A stretch of 64,000 nt of DNA from Bacteroides sp. GTDB taxonomy: Bacteria > Bacteroidota > Bacteroidia > Bacteroidales > Muribaculaceae. The stretch lies in the NCBI GenBank assembly GCA_023665145.1, contig JAMPEM010000008.1:1-64000 (forward strand), given 5' to 3'. The translations under genes were made by a program, and so were the position numbers. The notes beneath the pieces are model-generated. The model did not search any database. It saw only the letters and a program-made list of their open reading frames with translations, and was not told the DNA's origin. Positions 49,496 through 58,800 of this stretch are shown piece after piece (position 1 is the first letter of the stretch; each line of letters begins with the position of its first letter).

Positions 49496-50056
49496 ATGGT
49501 GCAATCTAATAAAAAGACCCAAAAAGTACTTTCTCTGCTAATCTTTTGTTTTGTTTTTTTACTTATAAATGGACTCACCTCTTGCAAATCCACCAAACTA
49601 GCCTATCATAATGACGCAAAAATCATTAACGACTACGAATCTTCACACTGCAAAAAGAATTCCTATTCCTCCAGCCTTATAAAAGAAGCATACAGTTGGA
49701 TAGGAACTCCATATAAATATGCAGCGGCAGAAAAAGGATGTGGCACAGATTGTTCCGGAATGGTAATGAAGGTATATCAATCAGCCGTGGGTTATACTCT
49801 TCCAAGAAATTCTGAAAAACAAGCGGAATTTTGTCTTCCAGTTAATTCTGATGAAGTTCAATCCGGTGATCTTGTATTTTTTGCTACCGGATCAGACCCA
49901 AATAAAGTGTCACACGTTGGAATAATGGTGGATAATATTCTATTTATTCACGCTTCAAGCTCAAAAGGTGTTGTTGAGTCAAAAATGACCAATCCATATT
50001 TCTCAAGTAAATTTCTAATGTTCGGAAGAGTGCCCGCACCAGCTGCTTCTCGCTAA
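49496..50056 (+). CDS. NlpC/P60 (C40) peptidoglycan hydrolase lipoprotein
   Basis: A 186-residue lipoprotein that probably cleaves D-Glu/mDAP bonds in peptide stems. The lipobox is LTSC with C30. The NlpC/P60 domain (about 60-182) keeps its catalytic cysteine C86 in GTDCSGM and histidine H140 in VSHVGIM, with a third polar residue in FIHASS. It lacks SH3 or LysM modules, so targeting depends on the lipid anchor. It is similar in layout to Spr/MepS-type hydrolases. It is divergent from pump 1 and followed by trxA, which has its own promoter. Confidence 0.94.
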   Translation: MVQSNKKTQKVLSLLIFCFVFLLINGLTSCKSTKLAYHNDAKIINDYESSHCKKNSYSSSLIKEAYSWIGTPYKYAAAEKGCGTDCSGMVMKVYQSAVGYTLPRNSEKQAEFCLPVNSDEVQSGDLVFFATGSDPNKVSHVGIMVDNILFIHASSSKGVVESKMTNPYFSSKFLMFGRVPAPAASR

Positions 50057-50125
50057 TTTCAAATAAACAATCTAATCTTTTGAAAAAATAGACGCAAAAC
50101 TATTGTAAACATAAAAAAATAGTTG

Positions 50126-50133
50126 TAATTTTG
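50126..50133 (+). promoter_or_regulatory. Promoter for trxA (-7 TAATTTTG)
   Basis: TAATTTTG with TTG at 50103-50105 and a 20-nt spacer. The leader to the ATG at 50204 is about 65 nt. Confidence 0.75.
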
Positions 50134-50203
50134 AGGTGTAAAAACACTTTTGATTTCCCTCAAAAGTATAAATAGAATCTAATATATTAACAAATAGAAA
50201 TTT

Positions 50204-50518
50204 ATGGCACTTCAATTTACTGACCAGACCGCACAGGAAGCTATCGAATCAGGCAAGCCCGTTGTAATTGATTTTTGGGCTACTTGGTGCGGACCTTGCA
50301 TTAAACTCGGACCTGTGGTAGAAGAACTCGCAGAAAAGTACGCTGATAAAGCTATAGTTGGCAAACTTAATATCGATGACAACAACGACATAGCAAGCGC
50401 AAACAGAGTACGCAATATTCCCACCGTTCTTTTCTTCAAAGATGGTGAACTAAAGGATCGCTCTGTCGGTCTTGTCAAATTAGCCGACCTTGAAGCAAAA
50501 CTTCAAGCACTTCTCTAA
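50204..50518 (+). CDS. trxA: Thioredoxin
   Basis: Cytoplasmic disulfide reductase of 104 residues. The active site WCGPC is at residues 28-32, preceded by VVIDFWAT. The cis-proline loop reads RNIPTVLFFKDGE (about 72-84). The buried aspartate (D23 in VIDFWA) is present. Length and motifs are those of ordinary thioredoxin 1. It is a single-gene unit between its promoter and a good terminator. Confidence 0.97.
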   Translation: MALQFTDQTAQEAIESGKPVVIDFWATWCGPCIKLGPVVEELAEKYADKAIVGKLNIDDNNDIASANRVRNIPTVLFFKDGELKDRSVGLVKLADLEAKLQALL

Positions 50519-50540
50519 ATCAATATTGTGCATAAATTAA

Positions 50541-50576
50541 ATCCGGATAATTTCTCTTTTTGAGATTTATCCGGAT
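50541..50576 (+). terminator. Terminator of trxA
   Basis: ATCCGGATAA (50541-50550) pairs with TTATCCGGAT (50567-50576), with a possible inner TCTC/GAGA helix over a T-rich loop. ATTTAATTT follows. It may also serve the opposing small lipoprotein gene. Confidence 0.8.
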
Positions 50577-50625
50577 ATTTAATTTAGCATATATTTTGTA
50601 TTTTATATCATTCTTCCGAGAGTCA

Positions 50626-50970
50626 CTATTTCTCATCTAATTTATCATCCTTCATAATCTCTTTGCTCACCGGTGTATCTCCAGTCTCTGCCTTTATTGC
50701 TTTTATCATAAAATCTCTTGTGGCATTATCAATCTTCTCACGATCCTCTGGTGAAATTTCAACATCAGAATGTTCTTGCTGAATTCTCATCATCTCTTGT
50801 CCAAGCTCTGAAGTAACTGCGCTTCTCTCCTCAGAAGTCTTCGCTTTATCTAATTTTTCCGATGCACTCTTTATAGCATCGAGCATCTCCTCTGCTCCTC
50901 CCTTGCTCTTGCATCCCGATATTACAAGCAATACGACTACACCCAAAACTGCAAAAAATTTCTTAATCAT
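50626..50970 (-). CDS. Small helical lipoprotein, hypothetical
   Basis: A 114-residue protein with a clear lipoprotein signal: KKFFAVLGVVVLLVISGC, lipidated cysteine at about residue 20. The mature part is charged and predicted mostly helical (EEMLDAIKSASEKLDKAKTSEERSAV, one long helix, then a second acidic helix). No family is recognised. It follows the S9 peptidase gene on the same strand after 104 nt, with a hairpin between them, so it may be transcribed separately. Confidence 0.75.
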   Translation of the reverse strand: MIKKFFAVLGVVVLLVISGCKSKGGAEEMLDAIKSASEKLDKAKTSEERSAVTSELGQEMMRIQQEHSDVEISPEDREKIDNATRDFMIKAIKAETGDTPVSKEIMKDDKLDEK

Positions 50971-51004
50971 AATAATTATCTTTTATCTACTATTTTTTTG
51001 TAAA

Positions 51005-51033
51005 CGAAGGAGAATGATATACATCCTCCTTCG
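51005..51033 (-). terminator. Hairpin after the S9 peptidase gene
   Basis: CGAAGGAG (51005-51012) and CTCCTTCG (51026-51033) form an 8-bp stem downstream of the peptidase stop on the minus strand; a TTTACAAAAAA run follows on that strand rather than a U-tract, so termination is uncertain. Confidence 0.5.
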
Positions 51034-51074
51034 AATAGAATCTACTTTTTACTACATTATATAGATTTTGCTTC

Positions 51075-53228
51075 TCATTTAGAAGCATCGGCACTCACTG
51101 AAACTGACTCCTTACCATATCGTGGAGTAATATCCGGACGCAGATATTTATCCAAGAAATTGAAGAATACACGTTGCCATAAAATAGCATTCTGAGGTTT
51201 TATCACCCAGTGATTCTCGTCAGGGAATACCAACATCTCACATTCCAGACCATGCATTTTAGCAGCAGCAAACGCCTGCATACCTTGTGATGCCAATATT
51301 CTATAATCCTTTTCTCCCACTGTTACAAGAAGTGGTGCAGTCCACTTATCTACATACAAATGAGGTGAATTGGCATACGTAGTCTGAGCAGTTGCATTAG
51401 ATTTATCCCAATATGCACCGCCAAAATCATGATGGACAAAGAACATCTCTTCTGTTTCAAGATATTGCGATTCCAAATTGAAAATACCGGCATGGGCTAT
51501 AAGTGCTGCGAATCTTCCCTCATGATGACCTGCAAGCCAATAAACTGAGAAACCGCCATAACTTGCACCGATTGCACCTATATGATCCTTATCTACATAA
51601 GGCTGCGATGCTATATAATCAGTAGCTGCAAGATAATCTTTCATATTCTGGCCACCATAATCTCCTGAAATCTGGGCATTCCATTCTTCCCCAAATCCGG
51701 GAACGCCTCTGCGGTTTGGGGCGATTACGACATATCCATGTGCTGCCATAATCATAAAATTCCAACGATAACTCCAAAATTGACTTACAGCCTGCTGAGG
51801 ACCTCCTTGACAATACAACAATGCAGGATATTTCTTGTTTGGATCAAAATCGGGTGGAAGTATCACCCAAGCCGTCATCTCCTTACCATCGTTTGTCGGT
51901 ACAAGATGTTTTTCCACCTTACCCAATTTCAATTTTGATAGAAGATCTTTATTTACGGTAGTAATATCCCTTGTCTCACCAACTGTCGCAACACATATTT
52001 CATTAGGGCGACTCATTGAATGGCGCATTGCCAACACCTTGGATTCATCTACCGGGCATACATTAACATAATCCCATTGTCCCTTTGCGACTGTATCTAC
52101 AGCACAACTATTGACATCGATACTGAAAATTGGCATTACTCCCCCATCATAGCCATTAAATATTATTTTTTTACCTGATGGAGACCATGCAAACCCTTCC
52201 GGCCATCTATCAAGATTCTCTGTTAAATCGCGCTTTGATTTTGTAGACATATCCATCACCATCAACCGCTTTTTATCCGACTCATACCCCGCGGTCTTCA
52301 TAGATAGCCATGCCAATTGTTTACCATCACGCGAGAATTTCGGATCTGTGTCATAGCCGGGATTACCTTCAGTGAGATTTACTGTTGTCTTCTTGTCAAT
52401 ATCATATAGATACAAGTCACTGTTGGTGCTAAACGCATAATCCTTTCCGGAAGCCTTTCGCGAACAATACACCAATTGCTGACTGTCCGGACTCCATGCA
52501 AATGATTCAGCCCCGCCAAAAGGCTTCATCGGGCACTCAAATGGCTCATCCTTCATTATATCTATTCCTTCCCCTACAGCTACTCCATCAAAACTTGCGA
52601 TAAAAGGATGAGGTATCTCTGTCACCCATTCATCCCAATGCTTAAACATCAAATCATTTACCACCCTTCCGGTAGTCTTGTCCAAATCCTTGAACAAAGC
52701 CTCATTATTTTCATTATATGGCTTGATATTCGAACCATATACCACCATTTTCCCATCAGGTGAAAATTCAAAACAGTCTACTCCATTCTCAACATTTGAC
52801 AACTTCTTGATTTCACTGCCATCAATATTTATTGAGTATATTTGAGTTGTTTTTGTTTCCGGGTCCACCCCTATATATGCAAGCTTCTTACCATCTTCAA
52901 GCCATCTGAGATTACCTTCTGATCCTGCCGTCTCAGTCAGCTGTTTCAGATCACTGCCATCAGAATTAATACGATATATCTCCGCATTGGATTTATTTTT
53001 TTCTATGCTCTCATAAGCAAGTGTAAATGCAATCGTTTTACCATCTTCTGAAGGTATCATCTCATTTATACGTCCCAACGCCTCAAGCACCTCAGGCGTA
53101 ATCATTCCGTCCTTAATTTCAACTTGAGGCTGGCCGATAATCTCATCTTCTTCTCCCGTGGATGTTTTGCATCCTCCGAGCAATATCGGCAACATCAATG
53201 CACTCATCTTCAATATTGTCTTATTCAT
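51075..53228 (-). CDS. S9 family prolyl oligopeptidase-type peptidase, lipoprotein
   Basis: A 717-residue envelope peptidase resembling DPP5/acylaminoacyl peptidases that release dipeptides or blocked residues. A lipobox LLGGC puts the lipid-modified cysteine at about residue 20. The first 420 residues form a WD40/TolB-like propeller with repeats such as FSPDGKMVVYGSN, WSPDSQQLVYCS and WSPSGKKIIFNGYD. The C-terminal alpha/beta hydrolase (about 450-700) has the serine nucleophile in GASYGG (about residue 556), the aspartate in EKDYRI and the histidine in DENHWV. It is probably involved in peptide nutrition, as in amino-acid-fermenting Bacteroidales. Confidence 0.93.
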   Translation of the reverse strand: MNKTILKMSALMLPILLGGCKTSTGEEDEIIGQPQVEIKDGMITPEVLEALGRINEMIPSEDGKTIAFTLAYESIEKNKSNAEIYRINSDGSDLKQLTETAGSEGNLRWLEDGKKLAYIGVDPETKTTQIYSINIDGSEIKKLSNVENGVDCFEFSPDGKMVVYGSNIKPYNENNEALFKDLDKTTGRVVNDLMFKHWDEWVTEIPHPFIASFDGVAVGEGIDIMKDEPFECPMKPFGGAESFAWSPDSQQLVYCSRKASGKDYAFSTNSDLYLYDIDKKTTVNLTEGNPGYDTDPKFSRDGKQLAWLSMKTAGYESDKKRLMVMDMSTKSKRDLTENLDRWPEGFAWSPSGKKIIFNGYDGGVMPIFSIDVNSCAVDTVAKGQWDYVNVCPVDESKVLAMRHSMSRPNEICVATVGETRDITTVNKDLLSKLKLGKVEKHLVPTNDGKEMTAWVILPPDFDPNKKYPALLYCQGGPQQAVSQFWSYRWNFMIMAAHGYVVIAPNRRGVPGFGEEWNAQISGDYGGQNMKDYLAATDYIASQPYVDKDHIGAIGASYGGFSVYWLAGHHEGRFAALIAHAGIFNLESQYLETEEMFFVHHDFGGAYWDKSNATAQTTYANSPHLYVDKWTAPLLVTVGEKDYRILASQGMQAFAAAKMHGLECEMLVFPDENHWVIKPQNAILWQRVFFNFLDKYLRPDITPRYGKESVSVSADASK

Positions 53229-53419
53229 CTATTATGGTATTAGTTTCTTAATTCCTTTCTATTAATGGCTATCCATCCGATACATCCGAAATGAAATCAC
53301 GATGCGAAAATACAAAAAAAATCCGATTCTCACAATAATGATGTTTAAAATAGTTCGAATCCAAGATTAAGGCATACAACCTAAATCTCGAATTCGAACA
53401 TATCAATAAATTCTTAATT

Positions 53420-53455
53420 CAAGTTTCTCAAGTTGCCCTGCAACTTGGAAACTTG
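53420..53455. repeat. 36-nt interspersed palindrome, copy 2
   Basis: CAAGTTTCTCAAGTTGC and GCAACTTGGAAACTTG flank a two- to three-base centre. It matches the reverse complement of 15-50 with a single base difference and shares the TAATTC and TTTATGGTTTA flanks. Confidence 0.85.
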
Positions 53456-53456
53456 A

Positions 53457-53493
53457 GGTTTATGGTTTATAGTTTATGGTTTATGGTTTATGG
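53457..53493. repeat. Tandem heptamer repeat (GGTTTAT)5
   Basis: Five units GGTTTAT, GGTTTAT, AGTTTAT, GGTTTAT, GGTTTAT plus GG directly abut the palindrome. Only one to two units are present next to copy 1 at the window start. Confidence 0.85.
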
Positions 53494-53549
53494 AACGTCG
53501 TTGAGTTAAATTTTTCGATAATTTTCTAACCCCTAACCTTCAACCTCCT

Positions 53550-53581
53550 AACTTTTTCGCAAGTTAAAGCTTGCGAAAGTT
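53550..53581 (-). terminator. Palindrome downstream of lpxA, possible terminator
   Basis: AACTTTTTCGCAAG (53550-53563) pairs with CTTGCGAAAGTT (53570-53581), leaving two extra T as a bulge. It lies 16 nt after the lpxA stop on the minus strand and may end the pump 2 transcript. The rest of the 369-bp gap (53229-53597) is occupied by the other repeats and otherwise shows nothing recognisable. Confidence 0.6.
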
Positions 53582-53597
53582 GAGTTCTTAACCGTTG

Positions 53598-54386
53598 TCA
53601 GTCTATCTTTGGAGCTGCAGCAAGTTTATAGTTATGATTCACTATAAAGTTAATTATTGCGTCTCTTTCCGGACATACATCCACATCGATATTGATTCTC
53701 TTCACTGCATTATATAACGAAGTCATACTCTCGTATATCTGTCTGTAACACTTCGCTATATTTTCAATTGCATCTTCTGAGAATTTTCCTCTCCTTAATA
53801 CATACGCATTTACGCCAGAATACTCTATCGGATTATGTGCCATTATTGCATACGGAGGAACATGCCCGTTTACTCTACATCCCCCCTTAATCAAACACCA
53901 CTCTCCTATCTCACATCTTTCATGCACCAAAGCATTGGATGAAAGGATAGAATAATTGCCAACCTTGCAATCTCCGGCTATTTTAACAGCGTTGCCGAGC
54001 ACACACCAATCAGATATCTGTGAGTCATGTCCAATATGGGATTGAGCCATTATAAAGGAATTGTTGCCAATTACTGTAGATTGTCCTTCGCGTATACTGC
54101 GATTAATTATCACATGTTCACGAATCTTGTTATTGTCACCAATCTCAACAAAACTCTTCTCTCCTTTCCAACGGAAATCTTGAGGCTCGGCTCCTATTAT
54201 GGCACCTTCATAAATCTTGTTGTTCTTACCTATTCTTGATCCTCGCAGAATTGAGACATGCGGTCTTATATGGCAATTATCACCGATAATTACACCTTCA
54301 TCTATAAAGGCAAATGCATCGATTGTTACGTTGTCACCAAGTATTGCACCTGGATTGACAAATGCGAGTGGGCTGATGTTTGTCAT
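53598..54386 (-). CDS. lpxA: LpxA-family UDP-N-acetylglucosamine acyltransferase, divergent
   Basis: Left-handed beta-helix hexapeptide acyltransferase of 262 residues, expected to put an acyl chain on UDP-GlcNAc in lipid A synthesis. Hexapeptide turns run through residues 1-185 (GAILGDNVTIDAFAFIDEGV), followed by a helical C-terminus. The catalytic histidine H120 and H117 are kept in SHIGHD (E. coli H125 and H122). E. coli H144 aligns with D139, and the HQ pair 160-161 aligns with H155-E156, so the substrate pocket differs. It follows pump 2 as the last gene of that run. It could be a paralogue with another nucleotide-sugar or acyl specificity; the main Bacteroidales lpxA normally sits with other lipid A genes. 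Confidence 0.85.
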   Translation of the reverse strand: MTNISPLAFVNPGAILGDNVTIDAFAFIDEGVIIGDNCHIRPHVSILRGSRIGKNNKIYEGAIIGAEPQDFRWKGEKSFVEIGDNNKIREHVIINRSIREGQSTVIGNNSFIMAQSHIGHDSQISDWCVLGNAVKIAGDCKVGNYSILSSNALVHERCEIGEWCLIKGGCRVNGHVPPYAIMAHNPIEYSGVNAYVLRRGKFSEDAIENIAKCYRQIYESMTSLYNAVKRINIDVDVCPERDAIINFIVNHNYKLAAAPKID

Positions 54387-54410
54387 GTGTAATCGTTTTT
54401 AGGTAGTTAT

Positions 54411-55799
54411 TTATCTGCCGCCTCCTACCGCCTGATAAAGCGATATAATAGCAGCTGCTTTATTGTGCCAACAAGCCAGACTCGTCATCTGTGCATTCAG
54501 CAAACCGGACTGGGCTGTCAAAACTTCCAAATAAGTCGTAGATTTCCCCATAGTAAATAAATCTGTAGTATATTCTACCGACATTTGGAGCTGATCAATC
54601 TGCAGAAGCACATAATTGCGTTTCTCCTCAGCTGTACGAATCTTTATCAAAGCATCTGACACATCTGCAGATGCGCTCAATACGGTATTTTCAAACGTAT
54701 TCATTGCCTGCTTCTGTTGTACTTTTGCCACTTCAAGATTAGCAATATTCTGTCCTCTTGAAAACAATGGTGCAGTAAGTTGACCGGCTAAATTAAAAAA
54801 CCATTTTCCGGGATTCATTACGAAACTTCCTAACGAATTAGTAAAACCACCGGTGGGTGATATACTCAGACTTGGATAAAAATTAGCACGCGCTCTATTT
54901 GTGGCATAAAAAGCTATTGCCATCTGTCTTTCTGCTGCTCTGACATCAGGACGAGCCGCCAGATATGACATAGGGACACCATTAATCAATGATTCAGGTA
55001 AATCAAAATTTAATTCCGATGTTACCACAAATTTCTGCGGATTGGTATTCAATAAAAGAGAAAGTGAATTTTGAACTATACCAATCTGCTGTTCAAGATC
55101 CGGAATTGTAGATAATATATTGTAATAATTAGCTCGGCTCTGTACCACGGCTGCTTCATTTGTTCTTGCCGCTACCTTCATCAATTCCATCGACTCTACC
55201 TGTTCCTTCCATATCTCGGAGGTACGCTTGGTAAGTGCCAATTGCTGATGAAGAAGAACCAACGAATAATAGCATGAAGCCACATTACATACTATCTGTG
55301 ACCGAACTGACTGACGATAATATTCAGCTTGTTCTACTGATACTTCAGCTCCACGTTTCGTATTTAGAATCTTTCCAAACGCGTCTATTTCCCAATTAGC
55401 CGACAATGGCAACTGATATGTCCAATTCATGTCACTCCCTCCTACAGTGGAGCCACCCCCATTAGGAGCAAATGCTACTGAAGGGAAATAACTTAGTTTG
55501 GCACCTTTCAATTGTGCCTGCGCTATCTCAATATTGAGTCTTGCATTATCAAGATTCCTATTATTGGATAAAGCCGTTCTTATTAAGCTCTGAAGGGTAG
55601 GATCCCTGAACACTTGCTCCCATGATAGATATGGCAAAGAAGCACTGTCAACCTTCTGATCCAATATCTTCTTATATTCCGAAGTGATGGCGGTATCCTC
55701 CGGAATCTCATATTTCTTATATAAATTGCAGCTCGTTGATATCAAGGCCAACGCTGCGATAAATGATATTTTGACTAAATTATGCATTTTTGACTGCAT
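54411..55799 (-). CDS. RND efflux pump 2, outer-membrane factor lipoprotein
   Basis: TolC/OprM-family exit duct of 462 residues. The lipobox LISTSC puts the acylated cysteine near residue 24. OEP repeats include LRTALSNNRNLDNARLNIEIAQAQ (one helix), LSANWEIDAFGKI and SYLAARPDVRAAERQ, and the second half ends IISLYQAVGGGR. An alternative start at 55787 leaves the signal peptide intact. It lies 16 nt after the permease and 24 nt before lpxA, consistent with one adaptor-permease-OMF-lpxA operon. Confidence 0.94.
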   Translation of the reverse strand: MQSKMHNLVKISFIAALALISTSCNLYKKYEIPEDTAITSEYKKILDQKVDSASLPYLSWEQVFRDPTLQSLIRTALSNNRNLDNARLNIEIAQAQLKGAKLSYFPSVAFAPNGGGSTVGGSDMNWTYQLPLSANWEIDAFGKILNTKRGAEVSVEQAEYYRQSVRSQIVCNVASCYYSLVLLHQQLALTKRTSEIWKEQVESMELMKVAARTNEAAVVQSRANYYNILSTIPDLEQQIGIVQNSLSLLLNTNPQKFVVTSELNFDLPESLINGVPMSYLAARPDVRAAERQMAIAFYATNRARANFYPSLSISPTGGFTNSLGSFVMNPGKWFFNLAGQLTAPLFSRGQNIANLEVAKVQQKQAMNTFENTVLSASADVSDALIKIRTAEEKRNYVLLQIDQLQMSVEYTTDLFTMGKSTTYLEVLTAQSGLLNAQMTSLACWHNKAAAIISLYQAVGGGR

Positions 55800-55815
55800 T
55801 TATTGTCGATTTTTA

Positions 55816-58800
55816 TTAATCGTTATTGTTTACTTCCACTTCATCGGAGGGCAGAGCATACTGCTCTATCTCTGATGACACTGATGAATTATCCTTGTCA
55901 CTCCACTTCGGTGGTGACAGCTTTTCCTGGAGCTTCTGACAAGCATAGAACAATGCCGGTACAAACAAAATCTGAAGCACCATACCTATCAACATTCCTC
56001 CAATTGAACCCGCACCAAGTGAACGGTAACCATTCGCTCCTGCTCCGGTGGCCAACATCAAGGGAAGAAGACCGATAATCATCGCAAGTGACGTCATCAA
56101 AATCGGGCGAAGACGAGCTTTCGCGCCTTGTATTGCCGCCTGGAAGATTCCCATACCAGTGCGCCGACGATCAAGGGCAAACTCTACTATAAGAATTGCA
56201 TTCTTCGCCAAAAGTCCGATAAGCATAATCAACGCAATCTGAAGATAAATATTATTACTTATTCCCATTAGCTTCGCAAGAATAAATGTTCCCATCAAGC
56301 CGAATGGTACGGACAATATAACCGCGAAAGGCAATATGTAACTTTCATATTGTGCTGACAAAAGCAGATATACAAACAATAATACAAGACCGAAAATATA
56401 AGCTGTCGTTCCGCTACCCTGAGCAGCTTCCTCCCTGGTCATACCTGCATATTCGAATCCGAAACCTTGAGGCAATGTCTCTTGCGCCACTTGCTCTATG
56501 GCTGCAATGGCCTGTCCGGAGGAAACACCCGGTGCCGGATTACCGGTCACGGAAATAGCGGTGTACATATTGAATCGGTTAATCAAGTCAGGGCCATAGA
56601 CTCTTGACAATTTGACAAAGTTATCTATCGGAGCCATATTCGCACCGTTGCGCACCTTTATCTGCTTCAATGTTTCCGGACTTACACGAGCTTCAGGTGA
56701 TGCCTGCATCATAACGCGATATAACTTTCCGAATCGGTTGAAATTCGATATATACATACCACCATAATATCCCTGCAATGCTGAAAGAATGGCATTCTGA
56801 GTCAATCCGGCTTGTTTCACCTTTGCTACGTCAATTTCCACAAGATATTGAGGGAAATTAGGATTGAACGTTGAATAGGCCATCTGAATCTCCGGACGTG
56901 CGTTCAAGGCTGCAATAAACTGCTGATAAACTGCAAAGAAATTATCAAGATTGCCACCGGTTTTATCCTGGAGTTTTATTTCAAAACCACTCGTAGCAGA
57001 GTAACCCGTAATCATAGGTGGCTTAAAGAAAAGTATCTGACCATCGTGTATCTGAGAACACTTCTGGAAAAGTTGTCCCAGAATTGCATCAGCATTTTCC
57101 GTCTTGATATCTCTTTCTTCCCAGGGGTTAAGACGAATGATAAATGATCCATAAGTATTACCTTGTCCCCCGATAAAGCTATATCCCGTTATGGCAGTTC
57201 GCATCTGAATAGCAGCAATTGTTCCGGCTATACTGTCCACCTCATTCATCACAGCCTGTGTTCTTTCCTGCGATGTAGCCGGTGGCATATTTACTACACC
57301 CATTATTGTTCCGGTATCTTCATCAGGCACCATTCCTGTCGGAGTGGTTATCATAAGCCATCCAAGTATCGCAATTGCTGCTACTACACACACAAATGAA
57401 AGCCACCATTTATTGACGATTACGGATGTAGTCTTTCCATATCCATCAGTAAGCTTGCCGAATGTATGGTTGAAACTATCTATAAATCGTCTGGAGAACA
57501 TCCCTATAAGTGCGAGAATCGACACTACTGAGGCTATGCATAACTTTAGTATGTTGTGCAACTGAAACCATCCCATCACCAATGATGCAATTGCAAGAAC
57601 GATGAAAATCAACGTAATCCATGCAGGCCATTGGAATGTGAGACGCTTCTTGTATGTCTGCTTCACCACTTCCCCGGCAGCAGAGTACGCATCTCCAAGT
57701 CTCTCCTTAAAAGGTACTTCCGTGCCATCCTCCCTATGAGGTTTTAAGAATAAAGCACATAGAGCCGGAGAAAGAGTCAATGCATTGACTGCCGAAAGAC
57801 CGATAGCCATTGCCATAGTAAGACCGAATTGACGATAGAATACACCTGATGTACCACCCATGAATGACACAGGAATAAACACAAGCATCATGACAAGGGT
57901 AATGGAAATAAGGGCTCCTGAAATTTCATTCATAGCATCAATTGAGGCATTGCGTGCAGACTTGTATCCTTGGTCAAGTTTTGCATGCACCGCCTCAACC
58001 ACCACTATCGCATCGTCCACCACAATGGCTATCGCAAGTACGAGTGCGGAAAGCGTGAGAAGGTTGATTGAGAAGCCGAATATATACATCAGGAAGAACG
58101 TTCCGATAAGAGCAACAGGTATCGCAATCATCGGTATAAGCGTTGAGCGGAAATCCTGCAGGAAGATAAATACTACAAGGAACACAAGGATAAATGCCTC
58201 AATAAGAGTCTTGACCACCTCATGAATTGATGCAAATAGGAAGTCGTTGACGTTCATTGATGTATTAATGACTATGCCTTGAGGTGCCTCCTTTTGGAAT
58301 CTGTCAAGCTCTTTTTGTATTTTTTCAATAACTTCTGTAGCATTAGATCCTGCTGACTGGAAGATAATTGCAGCACATCCTAAATGGCCATTTGTTTTGT
58401 TGGCAAAACCATAAGTTAGTCGGCCAAGTTCCACTTTCGCAACATCCTTGAGTCGAAGAATTTCACCCTCAGGTGTAGCACGAACCACAATATCTTCAAA
58501 TTGTGATTCATCTACAAGGCGTCCCTTATAACGCATTGTATACTGGAACGACTGATTACCTTGCTCACCGAATTGCCCCGGAGCTGCCTCTATGTTTTGT
58601 TCGGCAAGCGCTGCGGAAATGTCTGATGGCATCAATCCATATTGAGCCATGACGTCCGGTTTGAGCCAAATACGCATCGAATAGTCTGCACCCATCACCA
58701 TAGCATCACCAACACCATATATACGTTTGATGACAGGGATGATATTAATTGCCATATAATTCTCAAGGAAGTCCTGAGAATATTGGTCGTGGTCGGAATA

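Noticed and set aside
53457..53493. Tandem heptamers as a possible CRISPR array
   Set aside because: Units are only 7 bp with no spacers, and no cas genes are near.
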